Assembly (NCBI RefSeq): GCF_000699445.3
Contig: NC_067196.1
Coordinates: 73,415,864-73,479,863 of the forward strand
Source: Schistosoma haematobium
Lineage: Eukaryota > Platyhelminthes > Trematoda > Strigeidida > Schistosomatidae
Length of the DNA: 64,000 nucleotides
Direction: 5' to 3'
The translations under genes and the position numbers were made by a program. Below the pieces are notes generated by a model that was given only the letters and a program-made list of their open reading frames with translations, did not search any database and was not told the origin of the DNA. Every line of letters starts with the position of its first letter. The stretch's first letter is position 1. Shown here one piece after another: positions 13,301-28,300 of this stretch.

Positions 13301-16300
13301 TTGGTTAAATTAACAACAAATTTTGCGTAATCAACTGTGTCCATTTGATGTGCATTATATCTTATGTATATACCTGAGTATAAATCAATGCGATTAGTTG
13401 TCTTTTGAAATCATCATAATTGGTCTAAACACGTTAAAGAATAGGGAGGAAACGGTCTCGTTTTTGGTCTGTACATGAGATGACCATAAATGAGGTAATC
13501 CTATCTGTTCCTTTTTTGGTCGAGTTAACATTTTGATAATTTTTCTTCAGACCACGAACCGATCAGTGTAAAACCACCATTGAAAACCTAGAAGCACTGG
13601 ATGACGCCCCAGCAGAACGCATTCACGACCCCGAATGCAGGGCTCAAACCCATAACATTCAGTCTTGTGAGCGAACTCAACCTCTAAACCACTGATCCGG
13701 CATTCGACGGTGTTAATGTTTAACTTCACGTAATATCGGGGACTGGTTGAAGCAGCCTGATCATAGATGTGCACTGCTAAGTAGTCCCATACTAGGACAA
13801 AACGGCCGCCCAGTGCTTCCATGTTTCCAGTGGTGGTCTGACATTGATCGGTTCATGATTTCAATATAAGCTCAACAGTCTCCACAACCTCTTTGCTGAT
13901 CATCGTGATAATTTTTGACAATAATTATTTAATGTGGTTGTCTGTAGAAGAAGTTTGAAAAATGGTTTGTTAGGTAGTTATAGATAATGTAAATTCTAGC
14001 ACAAGTGTATATTTCGGTTCAATTTACCAAAACGTCCCTTCTCAGAAATGCAAGAGAAGGGATTCAATGAAATGAAGTACAAAAAATTAAAAAGTGGCCT
14101 ATAATGAATTTTAGTGGAAACTTCGAAACGAAGATAGTTGGTCAGAAGTCAGACAAATGAACCACTGATCCGAAATTCACGCTTTCGCCATGAGATCTGA
14201 AGGCCTTTGGATCGGTCTTCGATGGAGTCATGGATGTACACTTCTGAAAATTCTAATAGTAGGGCGAAACAACTGTCAGTGTTTTGTAGTTTTTACTGGT
14301 TAACCAACTGAAGCCGGTTCGTGACATCAACAACAATTGCAAAATAAAGAGCATGAAATAATTTTTAAATTCTAGATGTAGATGAAGATTAAAAAAACGA
14401 ACTGAACACATGAATCACTGGCAACGATTTGCAGTCATATTATTTATGCTTCCGATCATAAACTATATTTTTACGTACATCCTAACCAAGAAGATCAGTT
14501 CTCTCTAACTCAGCCCATATTTGGAGTACTGCTTGAGTATGAGGGCGGTTGTTACTTCGTGTTAGCCCATATAGTTGAAGAGTAATTATTGAAGGATCTA
14601 AAAAGAAACCTGATCTTGTGCTGTAACTACTGGACTCAATAGGTAACTGCTTGAGGCTTATCACACACAGACTTTATATGAATAGTTTTTGGTGTGTTAC
14701 CTCCACAATTTCAAGAGCTTGTCACTAGCGAGGAAAATCCGTGGGATACGGTGAGGTGTTCTGGGATCAACTTTTTACATCTTCTTACTTCCGATGTGAG
14801 AAGGCAGTTTCACTATAACTGCTGGTTGTATAGGTGAAAGGTTCCTTTATCGTCACAATCTATTACAGTCGGGGGCTCAGCTTCACCCTTGGACTTTAGG
14901 TTTTTTGCTTTAAGACCGATAGTAAATGGCTCGGATTGATGTCATATTTTGGCGATAGTGTAGATCGGTAGACTAGAATTCATGTCACCGTATGTTATTG
15001 TTCTATTCATTGCGTATTATCGTTTATTGATGTTTATTTAGATTCTTTTTCAAAAGTTCGGAACCTGTATTAATTATATTTACCATTTATTTTTTCTATG
15101 TAGCTGGTAGGTCAAATTTACAATGTATCAATAAGGAAATTGCATAATTGTGAAATATGTTTATACTGTGTAATATTGGTTTAATTTTCAAAATGGGTCA
15201 ATTGTATTTTCTAAAATGTATAAAGAACGGCTAATCCATCAATTTATTTGTTAATCAAAATATTTTGAAATAATGTAGAAGTTTCGTAGGTAAAATGGAT
15301 GCTTTTGGTAGTACTTTGTTCTTTGAAGTACACGGTTTAACTGGGAAGCTTTCATTATCATTCTGGACAACTTTATCAGCTTCTAATTCATGTAGTTGTA
15401 TAGGCTGATGATTTCTGTTTAGAGACGCAGTGAAAAGTTCACAATTAAATTATCAGCCTTATAAAACACAGTACCACTTAATAGTTAACATGTCTTATCA
15501 CAAAATGGTATAAAATACAATTTACTTTTAAAAACTAGAAACTAATCATATTGATCAAATGAATAGTGTTGATAGTTTGAAGCTTTGTCTGTTTTTTCTT
15601 CAATGTAAAGGTAAATAACTGAAATATCACCTACACCAATATACACAAACACACACACACACACGTATACATCAATCCCAGATGTTTAAACGCTTACGAT
15701 GAATGTAATATTCATTCCCAATTGTTGTTCATAGGCGACATTTTTATCTATTTGACCATTGTCGCCGACCTCACTTGTATAGGTAGCGTTCATGCAACAA
15801 TATGTAAAGTATGTTGTGTGATATTTTTAAAAACTGTGTTATCAAGCTTTGATGTCAATTTGACAAGACAATTTTGTTTTTCGTTTTGTGGAAAGTTACT
15901 CCTCGTTGATATACTTCTTCGTTTTGTCTATTATATCTTTTTTAATACATATTACTTTGTATGGATTACACATTACTTGCCTTATATTGTGTTTACATAT
16001 GTGACTAAAATATTTTGTTTTTTTCGTATCATTTCGTTTTTCATGTTCTCAAATCTCTGTCTTCTAGTCCGAATGGAGACGTAATCATCCGCTTGTTATA
16101 TCTGGATGTCAACGTAAATTTACCCAAGAATTATGGACTCCACAAAGTTTTTCAAATGATTTTGGTGATATGAAAACTACATTAATTGATTGTGCCACGG
16201 GTGCTGAAATAACACGTTATACGTTAAAGTCATTTTGGGATGGTTTCGAAAAACGTGAACGTAAGTGTTTGTTTGTTTGTTTATGTGTGTGAGTGTGTAT

Positions 16301-19300
16301 TGTTAAAAAGTGTTTTAATGTAAAACAAGAATACTGGTTTACTTATACATAGTGCTTTAAAGATCAATAAATGAAAACTATGTCCATATCCATCTCTTTC
16401 TGACTGCTTTTCATGTATGTAGTTATCGTAGGCATATTGAATGATCATTGAATAATGCCAAATATCCTGTTTGTTTGGTCCTCTAATGTTGCTGATCAAA
16501 TTCTATCGATCAAGTTGCAATGCGGTTACCAGTCTAAGTGACTCAACACTGCGTAAAATAGTTGAGATGTCACATAGTTGGCGATAGTCGATAAGAAACC
16601 CTTTTTGACCTAGGTTTTGTGCCCAATAATACTCGTTATTGAGGCGTACGTGGAACTTTGAGAACACTGACGCTTCCTGTTGGATTCGAAATGACGTCAA
16701 CCAGCTTTGAAGTCCGTCACTTTACCACTGAGCTATTCAGGCCGGATTTATATGACTACATTCCACTTACCAATACTGAATTAAATCAGTAGGAATAAGG
16801 TATTAATTGTTTCTTCTCTTAGCCTTCTATACTGTTTATTGACTTTATTTGTCTATCTCTATAAGTTGATATTGAATACTGAATTAAAAAGGTGTAAAAA
16901 TACCAATTAACCAACTTGTGATGAATGCTACTGATATCGATAGATATAAGTAGTATGTATCACCAATCGGTAGTGAAATGCCTGGCGGCAGAAGGTTAAG
17001 AAAATAGAAAAGAGAACATGAACAGAGAATGATTGGTGTGAAAACGAAGGGACAATGAAGTCTGAGACTATTGATTGACATTTTGCAAATGAAGTATTTA
17101 CTATATTGAATTAATTTTTCTGGTTAGCGTTTTTTTAGCGAGTTGGTTTTCTACGGGATGGGGTTGCTAACCCCATGCCCAACCCTCCTCCTTTACCCGG
17201 GCTTGGGGCCGGCAGTAACTCTAGAAGAGCTACAGGTGGAGTTATTTACTATTTGGTTCTTAGATTTTACTAAGACGTTCTGTAATTTCATATTCAAATA
17301 CATTTGGTTGTCCCCACTTGTGTTCTCATTCACTACAAACTAACTAACTATCTCTTCCATTTCACGATACAATCATGCCTAATCGATTCAATCTTTAACA
17401 TAAAATTCAATTTATAATTATGTCGTTTCTTTTATTTCTAAGAGTATTAATCAATAAAGATTTGTTTTCTTTTATTCTCCAGTCTGTTGTTATGTTTGAG
17501 GAGAAAACAGACAGATAGACAAAGATACATAGTTAAATAATAACAGATCATTGAGAGAAGATAGATTGTTAGATTGATACATGATAGATAAACACACAGA
17601 AAATGCAGTATGGAGAAAATCCTATTAACATATATACTGAGAAAATTATTGAGACGAATTTATTTTTAAAGAGTAGAGGATAAATTAATTTAGGATTCAC
17701 ATATTTGGATTGCAGGTGTACTGTACTTAAGAGTTTCCAGTTATGACGCAACAGATTTAAACAGTGCTCACTGTCAATACAGTGGTGGAATGGCCAAGGG
17801 TTATGACATTCAAATTTCCAGTCTCTCCTAATTCAGTTTAAACATCCGGGAAGTATCACTTACCCTCACATATAAGTTGCTATTTCTCACTAGCTAATGA
17901 TTACATGAAAAATTATTTCGAGAATCTGAATTTATCCGCATCTATCTGACATGAACATTCCACTGTGACACAGCACAACACCCACCATTGAAAACAGGAA
18001 AATCCAGTGAGATTTACAACTTCAGAACCAATCTCCCACTTCTACCTACTCCGGTTCAATCATTCGTGAATAGTAACATTAGTATCCACTGTAAAAATGA
18101 AGTGTAGCTCATAGCTAAAGAAATAGGTTTATACTTCATGAAAGTAAATGAAAATTCCCATTTTGACATTTGGTAAATAAAGAAGTAACCAATTGAAAAG
18201 AAATTTCTTCGCTCAATTCGTTCCTTCTTTATTTACTAAAGTAAATGAGTTACATTATGTAACATAACTACTGATTAATCAGTTAATTTTCAATAATTTT
18301 CTTCAAGTAAATAACTCTCCAGAATTTCATAGACATTCACTAATAATTTTTTATTTCACTGATTAATCAGTAGACGTGATTATGTTTTTGTTTTAGCAAT
18401 TTATGACTTGTGTGTGCTTGTTCGTTTTTTTTTCTATCTCGCTCTCTCTCCTACTATTTGTTTATTAATTAATGTGAATGAATTAATTCATTTGGAATAG
18501 AATTGAAATGATTAACTGATTACTAGATTATTATTATAAGTCAATAAATATTTTTACAAACTGGTTCAGTAGTTTACTTTGTTCCATTGTGATGGACTAT
18601 TTTAACTATTAGAAAATTGTATTGTGTGATCTATATTGTATTCAAGTGAAATAGTGATACTATTACCACTTTATAACTGAACAAGAACTGGTGTGACTCG
18701 GTGTAAGGGAGAAGACAAGGCTGTAGGTGAAGATGCATTAATCACTGGTTTTATCAGTGACTTACAAACTAGTTAAAAATGATATAAAAATATACAGTGA
18801 GATGTATATGTACTCCATTTTCTGAATATCTGATCAACAGTCAAACTTTGAATATGTCTAATTGGAAGTGGTTGATACTAGTTTTGTCACGACCTCTGAG
18901 CAGTACACAATCAAAACCTTGAGAATGCATGAAACAAGGAGCTGTACAAGTCGCGATAATCATATTACACTAAAACCACCGCCTCTTTTGGATCCAATAG
19001 ACCATATTTTTAATACCTACCAGTTCATAAATTAACACTAGATTTTCAGTGATTCCATAATTTCTATTGGTCTGTGGCGAAAACTAAATTTAACCTTAAA
19101 CTCTATACTACCTTGTGCACATATCATAAGCACGTCTTTAAATTTGTCCGGACGTGCTTTTCTCGGAAAAAGTATATTAGTTCGTATAGTAGTGTTTATT
19201 TGCGTGTCTGTCACTTTATATGTGCGTGTGGTGTGTTTATACTTTTTATTTGTTTACATTTCGAGAGTATATTACTTTAATTTGTAAGTGCTTTTGCTTT

Positions 19301-22300
19301 TCTACAGTTGTTGATGCTAATGACTTCAACTGATTAGTCTATACTATCATATATACATCCTGAGCGGACTGCCTCGATATTCTCATTTAGTCACAAGCAT
19401 TTTAAATTGAATTTGAATTATGACTTGCAGTGGGATTGAAGATAAGTGTATTTTTCTGTTTGGAACTAGTTAGCTGGATTCACTTGGATTTTAGTGTTAA
19501 TGTTCACAACAAGACTCTGACCTAATCAATAAATTTCACTCGAAATGTCTAATGAGTTATCCACCGAGCTACTGATTCTAAATATCCACAAATTCGTGCA
19601 ACAGTCACGGATTTTATTAGTAAGACTTTAAATTTTCTCGTTATAGGTGTTCAAAACACTAATCCCTTTTGGACAAGTTAGTAACTACCAGAAATCAGTT
19701 ACTTACTGGATAATGTGTTAGACATTTGAAGCAAAACGTGTGGGGCTAGAGTATCAGTCAGTGTAAACATCAACACTAAGATGGATACAGATGCATTCAG
19801 CTGACGATTACCAGGTGGGATCATACCACTGTCAGACTCTATTCAACGTTATGTTCTATTTTTATTATCTCACATACATGTTTTCACTTGAATCTGTTCT
19901 ATTGCATATTATTTGTGATTATTAGAATCTCTGTTGTCATAAATTCCCCTCTCTATTATTATTCATGTTAGAAATTTCTTTAAACGTATGAATAAATAAT
20001 AGTGAATGGTTTGGAAAGGGAAGAACAGTTAAAAAAGGACCAAATGATCATATATAACTTTTTTCTCCGAAGCTGAAAGAAGACAACTTTATTGATTTCA
20101 TCAAGTTAACACTACTAATTACTATGTCACATTAATATTCTGTTCTGAATATACACTTTCCCTGTCCAAATATTAGACTGTGCACATAATAAAAATAGAA
20201 TTTTATTTTTTATTTTGCTGGTTATATCTTATTCCTTTCGTTCGATTTCCTTCCCCACCCCACCCCAACACCGAAAGCAAAGAGGGAAGTAATTTATTCT
20301 ACAAGTTATGTTTGATAATCAAATTTTAATTTTCTAAAAAAGAACCCAATCGGTAGATAAATAGTAGTTGCTGCCAATTCCTTTTTTATTTTCATGATAA
20401 GTGTTTTTAATCAAAGATGAGTTATATTAATGCTTAATGTATATGTTTATCTATAGAGGTGGGAAAAATTTTTATATAAATGAGTATTTTTTATGTTTGT
20501 TCGCACATGCTCATCCGCTGGCCCATCTGTATTTGTTTATTTATTTGTTTGTGCTTATAGAGAAGTAAACGTGATTGTAAAATGCATCTTTTGTCTTTAA
20601 ATTAGCACTTATGTAAATATGAATTGTCTTAATGTTGTCTTTTGGGAAATCAAAATGCTCTGAACTAACTCGTTAGAATCTAAAAAAATTAATAAATCTA
20701 TAAATGACATTACAACAAGTTTGTACTTACTTACTTACGCCTGTTATTCCTCGTGAAGGAGCATAGGCCGCTCACCAGCATTCTCCATCCCACCCAGCTT
20801 GTGCTTGGACTTTCTCTGCTCGTGTTCGGCTGTTGTTAACTGCTGCCTTCTTGTTCTTCCTTTCTTTGATCTTGTCCAGTGTTTCTATAGAGATTCATTC
20901 CTTATGATGGTGCTTCTTTAGACCCAGAATCTCTTGACACGTTGAAGTTAGTGCTTCTTTGATACCTTTCCAGTTGTCCTCCATAGTAGTTTCTTCTTCT
21001 TTCAGTAGATCTTGTAAGGTTTGGAACCTTTTGTTGAGAGCTATCTTGAATTCGTTGAGTTTGTTAGTATCTCGAAGGAAGGCTGTATTGAACCTTTGTA
21101 GTGCTGTTTGTCCAGTTGTCCAGTTCTTCTTTACCTTCAGTTTTAAATTGGCCACAACTAGGTGGTGATCTGAAGCTATATCAGCTCCTCTACTGGTTCT
21201 CACATCTTCCATTGTCCTTCCGAATTTTTTGTTGATGCAAATATGATCTATCTGGTTCTCTGTGGTATGGTCCGGTGAGATCCATGTAGCTTTGTGTATA
21301 CGTTTGTGTGGAAATATTGTGCCTCCTATGACCAATTTGTTGAATGCACAAAGATTTGCAAATCTTTCTCCATTTTCGTTTCTTTCTCCCAGTCCATGTC
21401 GTCCCATAATATCTTCATATCCGGTGTTGTCTATTCCGACTTTGGCATTTAGATATCCCATTAGAATGGTGAGGTCGTTTGTTGGGCATTTCTCAATGAC
21501 TGACTGTAGCCGCTCGTAGAATTGATCTTTAATGTCGTCATTGCTATCATTGGTGGGTGTATAACATTAGATAATATCCATTGTGATCCCCTCCTTCTCT
21601 GTTTTGAATGATGCTTTGATGATCGTGGATCGGTGAGATTCCCATCCTACAAGCGCATTTCGTGCTACTTTGGATAGCATTAGAGCGACTCCCTGAGTGT
21701 GTGGAGCATTTTCCTCTTCGTGACCGGAGTATAGCAGCATCTCTCCCGTAGCTAGCCTTTTCTGTCCAGCTTGGGTCCAGTGGGTTTCGCTGATTCCCAG
21801 TACTGCTAAGTTGTATCTCCTCATTTCCGTTGTTATTTGACTGGTCTTTCCGGTTTCCCACATTGTTCGAACGTTCAATGTACCTATAAAAATTGTTGCT
21901 CTGTTTGTTAGAAGGGGCATCGGCCTCGTGGCTTCCGAAGGAACTCGGCTTTCACCATGAAGCGTCATAATTCTTCTAAATGAAGACCTTCTAACTCCCA
22001 GGGCAGAGTTAAAATGGTTTGAGTTATTTTTTCTGGTAATCGTTTTTGTAGCGAGTTAGTTTTCTACGGGATGGGGACGCTAACCCCATGCCCAACCCTC
22101 CTCCTTTACCCGGGTTTGGGACTGGCAGTAACTCTAGAAGAGCTACAGGCAGAGTTACAACAATTTTGTAGTTTACGGTATTTAAACAAATTATGTTTGA
22201 TAGTATTGATACGGTAAATAATTGGTATAATAATTAATTAGGTAAGAAAAATTTGGGAAGAGATAATAATAATAATGATAATAACGTTGGTGTACATATC

Positions 22301-25300
22301 TGTTTATTCAGTACTGATTCACATACATTCTACTCCATACCTAATGATATGACTGCAACTGTTTAAACTACTAGAAAATGTGTCACAGAGTAGGATTACG
22401 TAACCATATAATTTTCGTAGTTCACATCAAGAACTGATCTTAGGTAGCCAGTGAATGCCAGGAAGCACTGAAAAACTGATTCTTTTTAGTGTGGGAATCC
22501 TCAGCGGTGCCTATTAACAACTTTGCATCCGGAGGCCGTGCTGAGGGCCTCCGGTTTCGCATGCGAACGCTTAATTTCTAGACCACTGAGTTTGTATCTG
22601 ACGGTGCTATTGACTAACTTTAATCAACTAACGATATTGTACAACACCCACCCATTGCCTGTAGTGAATAACTGTTCAACATGGTTGAAGTCCATTGATC
22701 AAGGCTTCTTCCTGGAACTCTTGGAATAACATCTCGAAGTTATCTTGTAGTGAAAAAAATGATTATTATCAGTGTAGGGCGGTTCCTTTCCATATGGTTG
22801 AGCTGTTTAACCAGTAAGCTACAGAACAATATTTTGCTAGGATAATTATGACTTATTTTTGTTTACATTGGGATAATCACTGTTTTTGGCTTTGTTTACA
22901 CTTTGTAAAAGATGTCTTGAAGTGACACTATAGCATATCAGTTATTAACTTACCTATTTATTTTGGCTTTTATTGAAAATTATAGGTCGAATCACTAGTA
23001 AAGATGGCCGTCCACTTTGTTTAAAGCTGAAAGATTGGCCAACTACAGATGATTTTGCTGAATTACAACCGAAACGTTTCAATGATCTAATGTTAAATCT
23101 ACCAATGCCAAATTATACACAACGTGATGGACAATTGAATTTAGCTGCTAGATTATCATCATTTTTCGTATGTCCCGATCTAGGTCCAAAATTATATGTG
23201 GCTTATGGAACAGTCGGTTCTTGTTCTGTAAGTATACAATCTTTATGCTTTAACGTAAATATTTCATTAACTTTTACAGACAAGGAACGATATCACATTA
23301 TTCAGCGTCAATTGCTATTCTTATTTTATTTAAATATAAATACTTAAGACAAAAGTGTACCCGTGAATGCCGACGCAACAGTCCCAATGATTGAGCATTC
23401 GCCACGAATTGAGTGGGTTATTAGTTCGACTCCTGGTGGGTTTTTTGTAGCGCATTGCTTGAAGTGTCCCATACTAGGACAAGACATTTGTTCAGTGCTC
23501 CATAATTTTCTATCTCACTCTCACTAGTGTCGCCCTGTGGTGAAAGCTCCCCAAAAAATATTTTTGTTTGTTTTATTATGACAACTACGAATTCGGATCA
23601 GTCATATATGGATTTTGTGGGTTGTCTTTTTGTATGTACGTGTACTTGTGTGTATGTAAAAGACAAACTTCTACTATGTGTTGACTTTAAAATAGAAGGA
23701 ATCAATTATTAATAATCTCTCTAGTTTCTTTTGACCTCATTGAGTAAATTAAAACAGATGTCTATCAATCATTTTTTCCATATCATTCAACCAACAAAAT
23801 CAAGTACATACACTCAGTGTTCCTCCATGTTGGGAGATCGAAATTATACAAATGCCAAATGTCCAAATCTTTGTTTAAATTAATTTCTTATCATTACTTA
23901 TGCTTTGTTGTCGCTATTATTGTTACGACAAGATGTGAATTTCAGTCGAACTTATAGCATAATTGGTCAATTTATTAAACGTTACATAATCTAGTTTTTG
24001 TTTTGTATGCTACAAAATAGTATCTGTCTATCACAATGTGGACTTGAATCTAATTTTCATTGTACATGTATATTTAATTTCTTTGTTTATGTCTGCTCCA
24101 TTAAACATTACCCTGTATGTACGTATTTATGCTGGCATACGTATGTGTATTGATGTGTGAATTATATGTATGTGTGATTAATTCCAAATTGTCCGGTTTT
24201 ATTATGGATAGATCGATAGATGATGATGATATTTAAAATACCTGTTGGCTTTGTTCATATCTTTTTTTGTTGCTGCTGTTGTATTGATCATCATATCTAA
24301 ATGTTGATTTGAAACAGTATCGTTGAAATGATGTTTTGCTGTGTATTTTTTTGGGAATGACGAATACTATTATTTACTTGTATTGATGGAACGTTAGTTA
24401 ATCTGTAGAAAACAAGGCACAAAATAGAATTTAGACAAAAAGTATTTTTCCTTGATGTTTATTTACAGGTCGTATATCATGAAAAAATATTTCTTTAATT
24501 GAAACTGAATAATGGATAACAGTAAATTATAAGACGTATGTCTCGTCCCATTTAGAAATTGTCATTTTGATGTACCTGGAGTTGAATCCAGAAACTTTCG
24601 CTTTAAATCATAATATATTACATATTGAACTATTGAGTTCAAATGTAAGCCCATCCACATAATTATCAGTATTAGTTGCCGGTTCGGTTTCCTACTAAAA
24701 TTAGACAAGGATAAACCATTGTATTGGGTTTTCTAACCATGTGTTCTTTGCAAAATTTAACTAATTCATTCATAAATTTCTTGTACCAGTGATATCTGCT
24801 CTATCATTGCAATACAGACATTACTCGTGTTATTTTGCCTATAGCTTGGCTGCACTTTTTAATTGTATCACATATTTATTCTCTTCCTAGACAGTATCAT
24901 CAGTAGCAGCCCGAAAATTTTCCCCAACTTGACCTTAACTTACAATGGTATATAAATAACAACTTGTATTCAGGTTTTTTCGCCCAACTCTTGTCACCTT
25001 CACCTTCCAGCATATGCTTACTTACTAGCCTAATTATGCTAGTTACTCCAGATAGAGCATCAGTCCCCGATCAGGAATCTCCCACGTACTCTGTCATAGG
25101 CTCTCCTTTTATGTTGTTCCCAAATGCTATTTATTCTTTTGATTTTCGCCTTAAATTCCCAGAGCAATATGTTCTTCGGTTCCCCTCTTTTCCTTTTTCC
25201 TTGGAGATCCCAATTTAGGGCTTGTTTTGCTATTCAGTTTGATGGTTTCCTTAATATGTGCTTTATACACTTTCAGCGTCCTTTCCCAATTTCCTCCCGT

Positions 25301-28300
25301 ATAGAGAAGTGTTTATAATTACTTGTACCGTTTTTTCGATAATGGCTGTAGTAGTTCTCCATATTTCAGCTCTACACAACGAAATTGTCTTGCCCTTTGT
25401 ATCGTAAAATTCTGACTTGGACGTTGGCAACAGACATTTGTTTTGAGTTCTAGACCAACATCACATTTCGACTGATTTTACCTATTTTTCTTCTTGTTTC
25501 TTTTACTTTTGTTTGCAGATTAGTACAACAAATTTGCACGTAGATATAGCTGATGCCGTAAATGTTATGTTGTATGTGGGACAACCAACAGATTCATTGA
25601 ATGAAATGTTAACTAATGCTGAATCAATTGTGAACACATTAACAAGTGCACATGTTGATGATAATTATTTAGAAAGAGTTTTAAATTGGTTGAATAAAAT
25701 TAAATCACACCAAACTGATGCACATGCTAATGACAATAATAATAATACTAACAGTAACAATATTACTACTACTACTACTACTCCCACTACTTTTATTTCT
25801 ACTACTTATGAAACTAACTCTGAAGGTAGGTTATACCATTATTCATTTGTGAACATTTCATATTCATCAAATTACTTTTATTATAAAAAATTGATGAATG
25901 TAGTCTACTAGATACCTAAGCACTTTTTTAAAAGTCAATAGTAGTCGTTTTGATGTCAATGTTCGGTATTATGAAAATCTGTATTTAATGTTGGGTGGAT
26001 AAAAGCAGAGAATCCTTGGATCTAGACTTTTTGGTAGTTGACATTAGCTACCAGGAGTGTATCTGAAATCTTCAGGGAACTTATACTCTTCGTTAGATTT
26101 GAATCCGTTTAACCTCAGTATCATAGTCATAGTTGTTACCACTTTGGTGGGTTTTCGGTAATCCACTGAATTTCCGTAGGGCTGAAACATAAACTAATAT
26201 TGATCGATAGATTTTGATCATCAATCAAAGATTACGGTAAACATTACAGTGATCTCTGATCAGTCAGTGTACATTTTTGTCTGGACTTCATTTTACCGTT
26301 ATCAGTTAGCCATTTAAAACAATTAGTTACTCTGATTAATTTGTATAGTGTAATAAGAAGACAAAGATCATCAGAACTATGTGATATATTAGCGTAATAC
26401 AAGTTGAACAATCTTATCACATATATACTTGTAAAGACTTGCCCTGGTAATATTGATTCATTATCTAGTATGATGTGTTTCGAAATATATTGTGTTAATA
26501 TATCACATAATTCCAATGATCTCCGTCTTCTTATTGCACTACCAAATCAGTCAGTTTTGTTAGCTTATTTTCTTTCTGGACATTCATTGAAAATCAAGGT
26601 ACACCAGAAATATGTTTGATCATTCTGTATGAAATTCTTCGCTAATGTATCATCATGATTCAAAGATGAAACATGAAGTCTTAAGTTATGATGGCGAGCT
26701 CATTATCTTTGGATCGTTATCCAACGATTTACACATTCCCGACTTCAATTATATCCGATACTCAGGAAACCAATGTACATCCCTATTATTTTGTAACCAA
26801 TATGGCTGGAGTCTACCGACCACTACCTCTGACTAGAGCTTCAGGAATATTTCTAGAGGTTCAACATTAGGTTCCACATTATTATCATTATTATTATTAT
26901 TATTATTCCATGGTTTGATTGTATAAAAAATGTATTCCTAATTCATTTGTTATAGATATCCCAGGAGCATTGTGGCATATATTTCTACCGGAAGATTCAA
27001 ATGGTTTAAGAGAATTTTTATCAAGAGTAAGTGAAAGTGAAACTGGTACACCAGTGGAATCAGGCAGTGATCCAATACATGATCAATTATTTTACATGGA
27101 TCAATCATTATTAGATCGTTTATATGATTGTATGGGCATTCAACCATGTACGATTGTACAATTTCATGGTGATGCTGTATTCATTCCAGCTGGTGCTGCT
27201 CATCAGGTAATATTTTAACTTCTTCCTTTTTGTTGTCATAAGCAAAGGTTAGATCGTACTATTTTTTTTAAAAAGGTGTACTTTGTATATTTCACTTCTA
27301 CTGTTCCCCTCGATGTTATGGTTTATAACTATTCACCCTTGTTAAAACATGATCACTATTTAAACAGTGATAGACGGTCGCTACCAGTGGAATCCAGGAT
27401 GAGGGTTTCGTTCTATTTTGGACTCGTCAGCTGGATGTGCCTAATCTCAGAGTGAGTTGGTGTTTATTTCGGGGCTCGAAACCATCACCATTTGCTTCAA
27501 CGCCATTGCGGTATTCACTTGGCTACTAAGTTCAGATAGCCACTAGCTTGTGGAATGGGGTGAATTTTAATTAGTATATGCATTTGTTTTCCGGATCTTC
27601 CCACTGATGTTTAGGACTGCAATTGATCAGTATCTTTTCGCATATGTGCATCTTATGAGGATTGCCTCGATATTGTTGTTAAGTTACAAACATTTTAAGC
27701 AGCAGCGTATGTATGGTATTTATATATTCAGATTTACCTTTATATACTACTTTAATATGTATTTATCCAAACGCCTAGTTTGTGAGATTTTTATTTTCTT
27801 TAAAAATTCTAAACACTTCCATATGACTTATTAACTTTCATATCTTATTCTGTTTCGAAATTATTGTCAATTAGTTAGTGGGCCTGATTTATTAGGATTT
27901 TTACCGTGGACGTCTTAGTTACATGGCTTGTTGTTTATGTATAGTGCATTATGATTCTGTGATTTGGATTAGGAAAGTACATTGAATGTCATTTTTCCAT
28001 GTTCTGATTTGCAGCTTAATTGCAGAGGTATTCTATATGGACTGATAACCGTTAAGGTATCAGTTCGCTGAGTTGTAGGGATCAGTATTACTGTTTCAAG
28101 CATATTTCACCAGATTAGGATCATGTCAAAGACACATTGGTAAAAAACAAGAAATTGTCTAATTTTTAGATTACTATTAAATGTCTAGTTAATCAATGTG
28201 ATTATTTTCCTGAAGGTATATACAACATTCACTTTCTGTGAAGTTGTATAAAACATGAAATGATGTCTTATTAACGATACTATTCAACTTTCAACCAGAA

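Noticed and set aside
15722..16084. 120-codon frame upstream of KDM3 exon e
   Set aside because: Intronic T-rich sequence read into the exon in a different frame. The acceptor at 16067 and JmjC homology define the real exon.
25124..25318. Plus-strand frames of 64-84 codons
   Set aside because: They are the antisense of the RTE 3' end, which lies on the minus strand here.
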